Source: an uncultured Croceicoccus sp. (lineage in GTDB: Bacteria > Pseudomonadota > Alphaproteobacteria > Sphingomonadales > Sphingomonadaceae). Taken from it: 64,000 bases of DNA. The translations under genes and the position numbers were made by a program. Shown in pieces: positions 1 through 8,165 of the stretch (within the stretch, counting starts at the first letter, position 1; every line of letters begins with the position of its first letter). The stretch spans positions 248,001 to 312,000 of the forward strand of contig NZ_CANMCP010000004.1 in assembly GCF_947496385.1 (NCBI RefSeq), written 5' to 3'. Under the pieces are notes generated by a model. The model saw nothing but the letters and a program-made list of their open reading frames with translations, was not told where the DNA came from and ran no database searches.

Positions 1-47
1 ACCTCGGCCGGCTTGATCGACCGGGTCTGGGTGCTGAGCGCCTTCAT
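1..47 (-). CDS. rplM: 50S ribosomal protein L13, N-terminal fragment (cut by window edge)
   Basis: Only the first 15 codons lie in the window. Read on the minus strand from the ATG at 47 they give MKALSTQTRSIKPAEV, which matches the conserved start of ribosomal protein L13 in sphingomonads (large ribosomal subunit, an early assembly protein). A purine-rich ribosome binding site (AGGAA) sits about 8 bases upstream of the ATG. In most bacteria rpsI (S9) follows rplM; that gene would lie outside the window to the left. The identification rests on a short peptide, but its motif and position are characteristic. Confidence 0.8.
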   Translation of the reverse strand, partial: MKALSTQTRSIKPAE

Positions 48-351
48 GGCTTCAGTTCCTTCGATTGGAATAATACGAGAATCGCGCCGGAACGAATCCG
101 AGCGCGAAGTGGGGGCGCTTTCGCGGTTTCCCCGTCGCAAGTCAAGCGAATGCGGGGGTTTGCGGAGAGGTAAAATAATACCGCACGGTTCTGTAGGGCA
201 TGCCGCGGCCCGTCGTCGCGGTGCCCCGCCGCCGGCGTTGCGGAACGAAGCGCGGGCCGGCGTTTTATCCCTGCATGATCCTTGCATTGCGCCCATCCGC
301 CACGCCCCGCCGCCCTTCAGAGCTCCGGCGGCGGGCGGGTGGACGGCCGCG
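48..351. other. Intergenic region between divergent rplM and the GH15 gene
   Basis: About 300 bases that must hold the promoters of both divergent genes. A TTGACT-like -35 box for rplM can be read on the minus strand at 145-140, but I see no convincing -10 at the normal spacing. On the plus strand GGAAC at 242-246 and CGTT at 261-264 resemble an EcfG promoter, but the spacer is only 14 bases. No gene or RNA recognised. Confidence 0.4.
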
Positions 352-2145
352 ATGAGCCAGCGCAGGATCGCCGATTACGCGATGATCGGCGATGGGGAGA
401 CGGCGGCGCTGGTCGGGCGCGACGGGGCCATCGAATGGCTGTGCTTCCCCCGTTTCGACGGGGAGGCGTGCCTGACCGCGCTTCTGGGCGATCACGAAAA
501 CGGGTGCTGGCGCATGATGCCCGAAGGCCCGATCACCGCGACCGACCGGCGCTATCGCGGCGAGAGCCTGATCCTCGAAACCGATCTCACCTGCGAGACC
601 GGCACGATCCGCATCGTCGATTTCATGTCGGAGCGGGGCGACACCCCCGATGTCGTCCGCATCGTCGAATGCATCGAAGGCGAGGTCGAACTGAAGAGCG
701 AACTGGCGTTGCGCTTCGATTACGGGCGGGTCCATCCGCTCGTCAGGCAGGAAGACGGCGCGCGCGCCCTCGCGATCAGCGGGCCGGACGGGGTCGCGCT
801 CGATTTCGACGATCCGATCGAGTTTGCGGACCGGCGTTTCTGCACCCATCGCCGCTTGAAGAAGGGCGAAAAAAGCCGCTTCGTGCTGAGCTGGTACCCC
901 AGCCACGAGGAGGCGCCCTGCCGCGTGGACCCGGACGAGGCCCTGCGCGAGACCGAGGCCTTCTGGGCCGGGTGGATCGGCGAACTCGATTACGAGGGCG
1001 GGCATCGCGCCATCGTCGTGCGCTCGCTCATCACCTTGAAGGCGATGATCCACCGGCGCACCGGCGGCATCGTCGCCGCGCCAACCGCGTCGCTTCCCGA
1101 AGAGCTCGGCGGGGAGCGGAACTGGGACTATCGGTTCTGCTGGCTGCGCGATGCGACGCTTTCGCTGCTCGCGCTCACCCGCATGGGGTTCGGGGACGAG
1201 GCGCGCGCGTGGATCGAATGGCTGCGCCGGGCGGTCGGCGGCGATCCGATCGACGTGCAGCCGTTCTATACCGTCACCGGCGATCACCGCACGCTGGAAT
1301 GGGAGGCGCCCTGGCTTCCGGGGTTCGAGGAATCGACGCCGGTCCGCTTCGGCAATGGCGCGGTGGAGCAATTGCAGCTCGACATCTATGGCGAGGTGAT
1401 CGACGCGCTTTACCAGGCAAAACAGGAAGGCATCGCCGACGGCGAGACGAGCGATCAGCTCATGCGCCTGCTCACCGCGCGGGTCGAGGATTTGTGGGAG
1501 CAGCCCGACGCCGGCATCTGGGAAAGCCGGGGACCGCTGCGCCATCACACCTATTCCAAGGTCATGTGCTGGGTCGCGTTCGACCGTGCCGCATGCTGGT
1601 TCCGCGCGGACGATCCCGAACTCTCCGCGCATTATTGCGACCTTGCCGACAGGGTGAAGGCGCTGGTGATGGAAAAAGGGTGGAACGCGGAGCGCGGCAG
1701 TTTCGTCGGCGCGTTCGACCGGCCCGAACTGGACGCGGCGGTCCTGCGCCTGCCGACGGTGGGCTTCATCGACGCGTGCGATGACAAGATGATCGCCACC
1801 GTCGCTAGGATCGAGGCGGAGCTGTGCGAAGACGGGCTCGTGCGCCGCTACGATCCCGAGGACACCGATGATGGGCTGACCTGCGGGGAGGGTGCGTTCG
1901 TCGCGGTGTGCTGCTGGCTCGGCGATGTGCTCTATCTTCAGGGGCGCAAGGACGATGCGCGTGCGATGCTCGACCGGCTCTGCGCGCGGTCCAACGATCT
2001 CGGCCTGCTCGCCGAACAGCTCGAAACCGGCGGCGACCGCCAGCTCGGCAATTTTCCGCAGGCGCTTTCCCATCTGGCGCTCATCGGGCTGGCGGCGCGG
2101 ATCGATTCGGCCCGCGGGCTCGACCGGCACACGGACGGGCGATAG
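352..2145 (+). CDS. Glycoside hydrolase family 15 protein (trehalase/glucoamylase-like)
   Basis: 597-residue cytoplasmic protein of the GH15 glucoamylase/trehalase family. It has the N-terminal beta-sandwich (roughly residues 1-240, starting with the family-typical IADYAMIGDGETAALVGRDG) followed by the (alpha/alpha)6 barrel. The barrel carries the hallmark GGERNWDYRFCWLRDA stretch and a GEGAF segment near the C-terminus, which fits the catalytic acid and base region. Bacterial members of this subgroup with no signal peptide are usually alpha,alpha-trehalases or alpha-glucosidases that break down stress disaccharides; the exact substrate cannot be read from sequence. The ATG at 352 is chosen because the family N-terminus begins there; the open frame extends further upstream without homology. 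Confidence 0.82.
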   Translation: MSQRRIADYAMIGDGETAALVGRDGAIEWLCFPRFDGEACLTALLGDHENGCWRMMPEGPITATDRRYRGESLILETDLTCETGTIRIVDFMSERGDTPDVVRIVECIEGEVELKSELALRFDYGRVHPLVRQEDGARALAISGPDGVALDFDDPIEFADRRFCTHRRLKKGEKSRFVLSWYPSHEEAPCRVDPDEALRETEAFWAGWIGELDYEGGHRAIVVRSLITLKAMIHRRTGGIVAAPTASLPEELGGERNWDYRFCWLRDATLSLLALTRMGFGDEARAWIEWLRRAVGGDPIDVQPFYTVTGDHRTLEWEAPWLPGFEESTPVRFGNGAVEQLQLDIYGEVIDALYQAKQEGIADGETSDQLMRLLTARVEDLWEQPDAGIWESRGPLRHHTYSKVMCWVAFDRAACWFRADDPELSAHYCDLADRVKALVMEKGWNAERGSFVGAFDRPELDAAVLRLPTVGFIDACDDKMIATVARIEAELCEDGLVRRYDPEDTDDGLTCGEGAFVAVCCWLGDVLYLQGRKDDARAMLDRLCARSNDLGLLAEQLETGGDRQLGNFPQALSHLALIGLAARIDSARGLDRHTDGR

Positions 2146-2269
2146 GCGCCCCGGCTTTCAGCTCTGCCGGGAACAGAGCGGTTGCTGGCCATTGACGCGC
2201 GGGGCTGTCCGGTGAAAGACCGCGCCTTGTGCCCCGGTGGGCGCTTTGCCGGCAAGAAGGCTGCACGAC

Positions 2270-3349
2270 ATGAACAATGACAATGCCAAACGTCCGTATC
2301 GGCGCGGGGTGGAACGGGGCGGCTTCATCGTCTTTCTCGCGCTCATCACGCTCGCCATGGTGTGGGTATCGTGGCCGTTCGTGTCGGCGGTGCTGTGGGC
2401 GATGCTGGCCGCCATCATGTTTCAGCCGCTCTACCGCCGCATCCTCGTCAATCTGGGGGGGAAGGAGAACCGCGCCGCGATCCTGACGCTGCTCGTCATC
2501 ACCTTTGCGATCGTGGTGCCCGCCATCGCCATCGGCACGATCGTGGTGGAGCAGGCGACGGCGATCTATTTCTCGCTGCTGGAAAATCCGGTCGACATCT
2601 CCGATTACTACGTCATCCTGCATGACAGCCTGCCGATCCGTATCCGCGAAATGATCGACCAGTCAGGCTATGGCGATTTCGCCGCGATACAGGAACAGGT
2701 GCTCGATTTCCTGCGGCAGAGCGCCGGCATCATCGCCAGCCAGGCGGTCAGCATCGGGGGCAGCGCGTTCTCCTTTGCCCTGACCTTCGCGGTCGGGCTC
2801 TACGTCACCTATTTCCTGCTGCGCGACGGGCGCCACATGGTGCCGATCATCCGCGATTCGCTGCCGATGGACGTCACCATCGCGCGCCGGTTGATGGACA
2901 GTTTCACCACTATCGTGCGCGCCACGATCAAGGGGTCCGTCGTCGTCGGCCTGGTACAGGGGGCGCTGGGCGCCGTGACATTCTGGATCGTGGGGGTGCC
3001 ATCGGCGCTGCTGTTCGGATTGCTGATGGCGCTGTTCTCGCTGCTGCCGGCGCTGGGTCCCGCGATCGTGTGGGTGCCGGTGGCGATCTGGCTGCTGGCG
3101 ACGGGTGCGATCTGGCAGGGGCTCGCGGTGATCGCGTCGGGCGTGCTGGTCATCGGGCTGGCCGATAACGTGCTGCGCCCGATCCTGGTGGGCCGCGATA
3201 CGGGCATTCCCGACTGGCTCGTCCTCGTCAGCACGCTGGGCGGGATCGCGACGATGGGACTGTCGGGCATCGTGGTGGGACCGCTTCTGGCGGGCTTGTT
3301 CCTATCCGGCTGGGCGATCATGCGCGAAAGGCGGATGGCGCTCGATTGA
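2270..3349 (+). CDS. AI-2E family transporter (UPF0118/PerM-like membrane protein)
   Basis: 359-residue integral membrane protein of the AI-2 exporter-like superfamily (PF01594). Two hydrophobic segments lie near residues 18-60, another near 75-100, a soluble stretch containing the amphipathic region follows, and a cluster of four to five helices runs from about 150 to the end. Members include TqsA, the Na+/H+ antiporter-type proteins of halophiles and many of unknown substrate, so autoinducer transport should not be assumed. The ATG at 2270 has an AAGAAGG ribosome binding site 9 bases upstream and is preferred over the upstream in-frame GTG at 2237. It follows the GH15 gene in the same direction after a 124-bp gap. 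Confidence 0.8.
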   Translation: MNNDNAKRPYRRGVERGGFIVFLALITLAMVWVSWPFVSAVLWAMLAAIMFQPLYRRILVNLGGKENRAAILTLLVITFAIVVPAIAIGTIVVEQATAIYFSLLENPVDISDYYVILHDSLPIRIREMIDQSGYGDFAAIQEQVLDFLRQSAGIIASQAVSIGGSAFSFALTFAVGLYVTYFLLRDGRHMVPIIRDSLPMDVTIARRLMDSFTTIVRATIKGSVVVGLVQGALGAVTFWIVGVPSALLFGLLMALFSLLPALGPAIVWVPVAIWLLATGAIWQGLAVIASGVLVIGLADNVLRPILVGRDTGIPDWLVLVSTLGGIATMGLSGIVVGPLLAGLFLSGWAIMRERRMALD

Positions 3350-3385
3350 GCGGCACCCGCCTTGCGATCCCGTATCCTTGGGACT

Positions 3386-3427
3386 GGCGTTAACGGACTG
3401 TCGTTAACAGATCGGCGTTAACGGGGG
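3386..3427. repeat. Three tandem 14-bp repeats, each with the palindrome GTTAAC
   Basis: Units begin at 3386, 3400 and 3414. Each has the core (G/T)CGTTAAC(G/A)G, so the GTTAAC palindrome recurs exactly every 14 bp. The array lies between the convergent stop codons of the AI-2E gene (3349) and the 55-residue gene (3432). Function unknown; it could be a protein binding array or a simple local duplication. Confidence 0.75.
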
Positions 3428-3431
3428 ACGC

Positions 3432-3599
3432 TCAACGCGCGCCATTGCTGCCCCGGCGGTTCTCGCCCTCGGAACCGCGCGATGTGTCGGTACCCTTGGG
3501 GAAATCGCCGCTGCGCTGGACCGAGCCGTTCTGCTCGCCGGTCTGATGCGCGGGGTTCTTGTCCACGGTGTTCTTCGGTTCGTTGCCGTCCTTGCTCAT
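3432..3599 (-). CDS. Small hydrophilic, probably disordered 55-residue protein
   Basis: A 56-codon frame on the minus strand with ATG at 3599, a GAGAGA ribosome binding site 6-8 bases upstream and a TGA at 3432. The product begins MSKDGNEPKNTVDKNP and ends GENRRGSNGAR. It has no hydrophobic segment, is rich in N, G, D, E, K and R, and has almost no aromatic or aliphatic residues, so it should be soluble and intrinsically disordered. Similar short NPAHQTGEQNGSVQRSGDFP-like proteins are, to my recollection, common in sphingomonads as uncharacterised conserved proteins; a stress role is only a guess. Clear codon bias and the good start site support it as a real gene. Confidence 0.65.
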   Translation of the reverse strand: MSKDGNEPKNTVDKNPAHQTGEQNGSVQRSGDFPKGTDTSRGSEGENRRGSNGAR

Positions 3600-3760
3600 C
3601 GTTCTCTCTCCATTCGTGTCGTTACCCGTTCAACCGCCGGGCGCCGGCATGGATCCTGTGCATGCGGCAGGGCGGGCATCACGTCCCACCGTTCGAAAGT
3701 TGCGCATTGAACCGGGGCGCCAAGCCCTGCTATCGCGCAGGGCACATGTCCGGGGGAAAC

Positions 3761-4699
3761 ATGGATATTCTCAAAGTCACGCATCTGACCAAGCGGTTCG
3801 GCGACGTCCGCGCGGTCCATGATCTCAGCTTCGCGGTGCAACCGGGGCGTATTTTCGGCTTTCTGGGCGGGAATGGCGCGGGCAAGACGACGACGCTGCG
3901 CATGGTGCTCGACATCATCCGCCCGACCGAGGGGCAGATCGAGATCGCGGGATGCGCCCCCGACAAGCGCGACAGCGCCGCGATCGGGTTCCTTCCCGAA
4001 GAGCGTGGCCTTTACGACAACATGACCGCGATCGACGCCATCGTCTATTTCGGGCGGCTCAAAGGAATGGACCGGCACGACGCGCGGGCCCACGGGATGG
4101 AACTGCTCGACCGGTTCGACCTTGCCGACCGGGCCAAGACGAAGCTTTCGGCCATGTCGAAGGGCATGGCGCAAAAGGTACAGCTTGCCACCGCGCTGGT
4201 GAACCGGCCGCGGCTCCTGCTGCTCGACGAACCGTTTTCGGGGCTGGACCCGGTGAATCAGGGGCTGCTGGAGCGGGAAATCCTCAATGCCGCGGCCGAT
4301 GGCGCCGCGGTGCTGTTCTCCACCCATGTGATGCAGCATGCCGAAAGGCTGTGCGATACGCTGCTCCTGCTCAAAAAAGGGGAGAAGCGTTTCGAGGGCA
4401 CGCTCGCCGAGGCGCGCGCGATGCTGCCCGCCCGGATCGAGGCCGTCGCCCACGACCGCATCGCGGCGCTTCCCGGCATTCGCGCGGCCGAGGCGCAGGA
4501 CGAGCGTGGCGAGGTTGGGCCCGGCGGGGACGGACCGTGGCGCCGCTACATGCTGGAGCTGGAACCCGGCGTCGATGCGGGCGACGTGCTGGAGGCATGC
4601 ACGGCACAAGGCGTCCCGCTGCGGCGGTTTCAGGAACGACAGGCCAGCCTGCACGAGGTGTTCGTGCAGCTCGTCGGCGATGCGGAGATCGAGAAATGA
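3761..4699 (+). CDS. ABC transporter ATP-binding protein (NatA-like exporter)
   Basis: 312-residue ABC ATPase. Walker A GGNGAGKT is at residues 36-43, a degenerate signature motif (LSAMSKGMAQK) is near 136-146, Walker B with LLLLDEP follows, and the H-loop sits in FSTHVMQHAE. A C-terminal extension of about 90 residues is typical of the DUF4162/NatA type. With the next gene it forms a two-component ABC-2 exporter of the NatAB class, known members of which export Na+ or drugs; the substrate here is unknown. The start at 3761 follows a GGGGGA ribosome binding site; an in-frame ATG at 3746 is possible. Its last codon overlaps the permease start (ATGA). Confidence 0.88.
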   Translation: MDILKVTHLTKRFGDVRAVHDLSFAVQPGRIFGFLGGNGAGKTTTLRMVLDIIRPTEGQIEIAGCAPDKRDSAAIGFLPEERGLYDNMTAIDAIVYFGRLKGMDRHDARAHGMELLDRFDLADRAKTKLSAMSKGMAQKVQLATALVNRPRLLLLDEPFSGLDPVNQGLLEREILNAAADGAAVLFSTHVMQHAERLCDTLLLLKKGEKRFEGTLAEARAMLPARIEAVAHDRIAALPGIRAAEAQDERGEVGPGGDGPWRRYMLELEPGVDAGDVLEACTAQGVPLRRFQERQASLHEVFVQLVGDAEIEK

Positions 4700-6180
4700 A
4701 GGATATCCTGCTCGTCGCGGGGCGCGAATTCCGGCAGATCGTCTCCATGCGCAGCTTCTGGCTGACCCTGCTGCTGCTTCCGGCGGCGCTCGCGCTGGGG
4801 CCGATCATCGCGCAATATCTGGAGGATGACGAGCCCACGCGCATCGCCATCGTCGATCGCGCCGGCGGCGGGGGCGGGCAGGCCATCGAGGACCGCATCG
4901 CACTGGAACAGGGCCGCGCCGCGCTTGCCGACCTGTCGCGCCACGTCGCCCGTTACGATCTGCAATCCGCCAATCCGCAGGCGCCGTGGGCGATGGGCGA
5001 ACGCTGGTTCACGGGCGACGACGTGGCCCGGTTCGAGGCGGAGGGCGGCATGGACGCGGCGATGGCCCGGCTGAAGCAGGCCAAGCCGCCCGCGACGCCC
5101 GAATACGAACCGCCCGCCGCCGATTACGCGATCGTGCCCTTGCCGCCCGCGTTGTCAGAGGCACCCGAGACGTCCTTTGCCGACCGGGCGCAGGCCTATC
5201 TGGAGGATACGGACGACGACACCGGCCCCGAACTCATCGCCGAGATCGGCAGCGGCTGGCCGCAGCAGCCGGTGGTCCGCATCATCTCGGGCGATCGCCC
5301 GCGCGGCAGCTTCGTCACCATGGTGCAGGACGTGCTGACCCGCGATCTGCGTTCGCGCGCGATGACGGCGGCGGGCATGAACGCCGATGCCGCCGACGCG
5401 GTGCAGGATGCCGCACCCGCCATCGCCATCGTCACTCCGGCACCGGGCGGCGGGGCGACCGAAACCATGCTGGTCCGCTCCATCGTGCCGCTGGCCCTGT
5501 CCTACGTATTGCTCATGGCGCTGCTGCTTTCGGGGAGCTGGATGCTGCAAAGCTCGATCGAGGAGCGCACCAACAAGCTGATCGAATCGCTGCTCGCCTG
5601 CATCCGGCCCGAAGATCTGATGTATGGAAAGCTTGTCGGCACGGTCGCGGTCGGGCTGGCGATGATCGTGTTCTGGGTGGTGTGCGCGGCCATCGCCATC
5701 TTCGCGGCGCAGGGGGTGGTGTCGCAATTCGTGGGACCAGCGCTCGAACCGCTGGCCTCGCCGGGGATCGTGCTCGCCATCGTCTATTTCTTCGTCGCGG
5801 GCTATATCCTCGTGTCGATGCTGTTCCTTGCCATCGGGTCGCTCGCCAATTCGATGAGCGAGGCGCAGGGCTATCTCATGCCGGTGATGCTGGGCATCAT
5901 GCTGCCCGTCTTCTTCACGCTTCAGGCCGTGATCAGCGGGAATGACGGCTTCGTCGTGCAGCTTTTCACCTGGGTGCCGCTCTGGGCGCCGTTCACCGTG
6001 CTGGCGCGGCTCGGCACGGGGATCGAGACGTGGCAGATCGTGGGCACGGGCATCGTGCTGGCGCTGTTTCTGGTGGCGGAGTTCGTCCTGCTGGGCCGGT
6101 TGTTTCGCGCGAGCCTGCTTTCGCAGGGGCAGAAGGCCGGTTTTGCCGAGCTGATCGAGCGGATGAAGCGCAAGGCATGA
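4696..6180 (+). CDS. ABC-2 type transporter permease (NatB-like)
   Basis: 494-residue membrane permease partner of the preceding ATPase, starting in an ATGA overlap with it. One transmembrane helix lies near residues 20-40, a large periplasmic domain of about 220 residues follows, and a block of five to six helices occupies about 265-475, the ABC2_membrane_3 topology of NatB/YhaP-type exporters. The EERTNKLIESLLACIRPEDLMYGK region after the second helix is a conserved element of this family (a cytoplasmic coupling segment). Substrate not predictable. A 109-bp gap separates it from uppP, so it is probably the end of the transcription unit. Confidence 0.86.
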   Translation: MKDILLVAGREFRQIVSMRSFWLTLLLLPAALALGPIIAQYLEDDEPTRIAIVDRAGGGGGQAIEDRIALEQGRAALADLSRHVARYDLQSANPQAPWAMGERWFTGDDVARFEAEGGMDAAMARLKQAKPPATPEYEPPAADYAIVPLPPALSEAPETSFADRAQAYLEDTDDDTGPELIAEIGSGWPQQPVVRIISGDRPRGSFVTMVQDVLTRDLRSRAMTAAGMNADAADAVQDAAPAIAIVTPAPGGGATETMLVRSIVPLALSYVLLMALLLSGSWMLQSSIEERTNKLIESLLACIRPEDLMYGKLVGTVAVGLAMIVFWVVCAAIAIFAAQGVVSQFVGPALEPLASPGIVLAIVYFFVAGYILVSMLFLAIGSLANSMSEAQGYLMPVMLGIMLPVFFTLQAVISGNDGFVVQLFTWVPLWAPFTVLARLGTGIETWQIVGTGIVLALFLVAEFVLLGRLFRASLLSQGQKAGFAELIERMKRKA

Positions 6181-6289
6181 GCCGCGGGGCGGCGCAAAAC
6201 CCGCCTCGACACCGCGCCGGGCGCGGCTTAGGACGCTATGCAGCCGACGCGGCCCCTTTCGCTCTCGACACAGAAAGCAACCGACCACC

Positions 6290-7129
6290 ATGAACAGCTG
6301 GCTAGAGGCCGCCATCCTTGGCCTGATCCAGGGACTGACCGAGTTCCTGCCCATCTCGTCGAGTGCGCATCTGCGCATCGCGGGCGCGCTGCTCCCCTCG
6401 GGCGAGGATCCGGGCGCCGCCTTCACCGCGATCAGCCAGATCGGGACCGAGGCGGCGGTCATCATCTATTTCTGGAAGGACATCTGGCACATCTCGATGT
6501 CCTGGCTGCATTCGCTCACCGGGATCGGCGGGGATGCGGCGCGCGATGAAAACGCGGCGCGCATGGGCTGGCTCGTGATTATCGGCACGTTGCCCATCGC
6601 GATCCTCGGCCTGCTGTTTCAGGATGCGATCGAAACGTCGCTGCGCAATCTCTACATCACGGCGACCATGCTCATCGGCTTCGGCATCGTGCTCGGCCTT
6701 GCCGACCGGTTCGGCGCGCGGGTCAAGACGCTCGACCGGCTGAGCTGGCGCGACGGCATCCTTTACGGCTTTGCGCAGGCGATGGCGCTGATCCCCGGCG
6801 TGTCGCGCTCCGGCGGCACGATCAGCGCGGGCCGCGCCATGGGCTACACGCGGGAGGCGGCGGCGCGTTACTCCTTCCTGCTCGCCATTCCCGCCGTTCT
6901 GGCATCGGGGTTCTACAAGCTGTTCGATAGCTGGGGCGAATTCGGGCGGCTGGGCGTCGGCGAAACCGCGCTTGCGACGCTTGTGGCGTTTGTCGTGGGC
7001 TATGCGGTGATCGTGATGTTCCTGCGCTATATCTCCACGCGCAGCTTCAACATTTTCGTGATCTATCGCGTGGCGGCGGGGCTCGGCCTGCTGGCGCTGC
7101 TCTGGACAGGGGTCGTGCCCGCGCAATAA
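6290..7129 (+). CDS. uppP: Undecaprenyl-diphosphatase UppP (BacA)
   Basis: 279-residue inner-membrane enzyme that dephosphorylates undecaprenyl diphosphate so that the lipid carrier can be reused for peptidoglycan synthesis; extra copies give bacitracin resistance. The diagnostic segments are present: LGLIQGLTEFLPISSSAHL at residues 9-27 and the phosphate-binding PGVSRSGGTI near 167-176. About eight hydrophobic helices are visible and the length is normal for the family. The ATG at 6290 places the first catalytic motif at the usual distance from the N-terminus. No operon partner is evident. Confidence 0.95.
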   Translation: MNSWLEAAILGLIQGLTEFLPISSSAHLRIAGALLPSGEDPGAAFTAISQIGTEAAVIIYFWKDIWHISMSWLHSLTGIGGDAARDENAARMGWLVIIGTLPIAILGLLFQDAIETSLRNLYITATMLIGFGIVLGLADRFGARVKTLDRLSWRDGILYGFAQAMALIPGVSRSGGTISAGRAMGYTREAAARYSFLLAIPAVLASGFYKLFDSWGEFGRLGVGETALATLVAFVVGYAVIVMFLRYISTRSFNIFVIYRVAAGLGLLALLWTGVVPAQ

Positions 7130-7252
7130 TTGCAGGATGCGCGACGCGGGCTGACCTGTTGGGCAGTTTCCCCGGGCGCAGCGAAAGGTCTACGCATGCA
7201 GGGCCGCACGATGCGGCGGGCGGCCACGACCCATGACGAAGGAGCGACGAGG

Positions 7253-8062
7253 ATGCAGGCAGACCATTCGGAAACGGACGACGCGCCCGTGCGGATCGAA
7301 CGCGACGGTGCGGTGGCGCGTCTCGTGCTGAACCGGCCGAAGGCGGGCAATGCCATCGGCCTGTCGCTGGCCAGTGCGTTGCACCGCGCCGCGATCACGG
7401 TCGGCGACGATCCCGATGTGCGCTGCGTCGTGATGACCGGTGCGGGGCGGCTGTTTTGTGCGGGCGGCGATCTGTCCGAAATCATGGGGGCGGGTGAGGG
7501 CCGGGCGTCCCATCTGAGCGCGCTTGTGGGCACGCTCAACCTTGCCGTGGCGCGGCTCGCGGCGATGGAGAAGCCGCTGCTGTGCATCGTCAACGGTCCG
7601 GCGGCCGGCGCGGGGATGAGCCTTGCAATCGCGGGCGATGTCGTGATCGCGGCGCAATCGGCGCATTTCACCGCCGCCTATGGCGCGATCGGACTGACGC
7701 CCGACGGCGGGATGAGCTGGACTTTGCCGCGGCTCGTCGGCCTGCGCGCGGCGCAGCGGATCGTGTTCGAGAACCGGCGTATCGGCGCGGACGAAGCCGC
7801 CGCGATCGGTCTCGTCACCGAGGCGGTCGCCGATGATGAACTGGCCGAGGTGGCGGCCGCGCGGGCACAGGCGCTGGCCGATGCGCCGTCGCGGGCATGG
7901 GGCGCGGCGCGGGGCCTGCTCTATGCCGGGATGCAGAACGATTTGTCCACGCAGCTCGAACTGGAACTGCGGTCGATTGCGCAGGCCGGCGCCGGGGCCG
8001 AGGCGAGCGAAGGGATCGGCGCCTTCATGGAAAAGCGAAAAGCGGATTACCGCTCCGTCTGA
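7253..8062 (+). CDS. Enoyl-CoA hydratase/isomerase family protein
   Basis: 269-residue crotonase-fold protein. The oxyanion-hole motifs are recognisable: GAGRLFCAGGDLSEI (about residues 63-77) and NGPAAGAGMSLAIAGDVVIA (about 114-133), as is the SxTLPRLVG segment. The position of the first catalytic Glu of true hydratases is Ala/Gly in the GAGMSLAIAGD segment and the second falls at LTPDGGMSW, where Asp is present; this pattern is often seen in isomerase-type or PaaG-like members, so hydratase activity is not certain. The start at 7253 follows an AAGGAG-type site; the frame upstream to 7130 has no homology. It precedes gabD by about 100 bp in the same direction. Confidence 0.82.
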   Translation: MQADHSETDDAPVRIERDGAVARLVLNRPKAGNAIGLSLASALHRAAITVGDDPDVRCVVMTGAGRLFCAGGDLSEIMGAGEGRASHLSALVGTLNLAVARLAAMEKPLLCIVNGPAAGAGMSLAIAGDVVIAAQSAHFTAAYGAIGLTPDGGMSWTLPRLVGLRAAQRIVFENRRIGADEAAAIGLVTEAVADDELAEVAAARAQALADAPSRAWGAARGLLYAGMQNDLSTQLELELRSIAQAGAGAEASEGIGAFMEKRKADYRSV

Positions 8063-8165
8063 AGTGGGCGCCGGAACGGGGCGGCGTCGCGGAACATCCG
8101 GGACCGTCGCAGACTTGTGCAAGGCAAGGCGCCACTTCTTGCCCATCTTACGAGGATAAAGCCCC

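Noticed and set aside
242..264. GGAAC...CGTT resembling an EcfG general-stress promoter before the GH15 gene
   Set aside because: The spacer is 14 bases; EcfG promoters normally have about 16-17.
265..2130. A 621-residue frame antisense to the GH15 gene
   Set aside because: Same reason: the plus strand encodes conserved GH15 motifs and the antisense product is compositionally biased.
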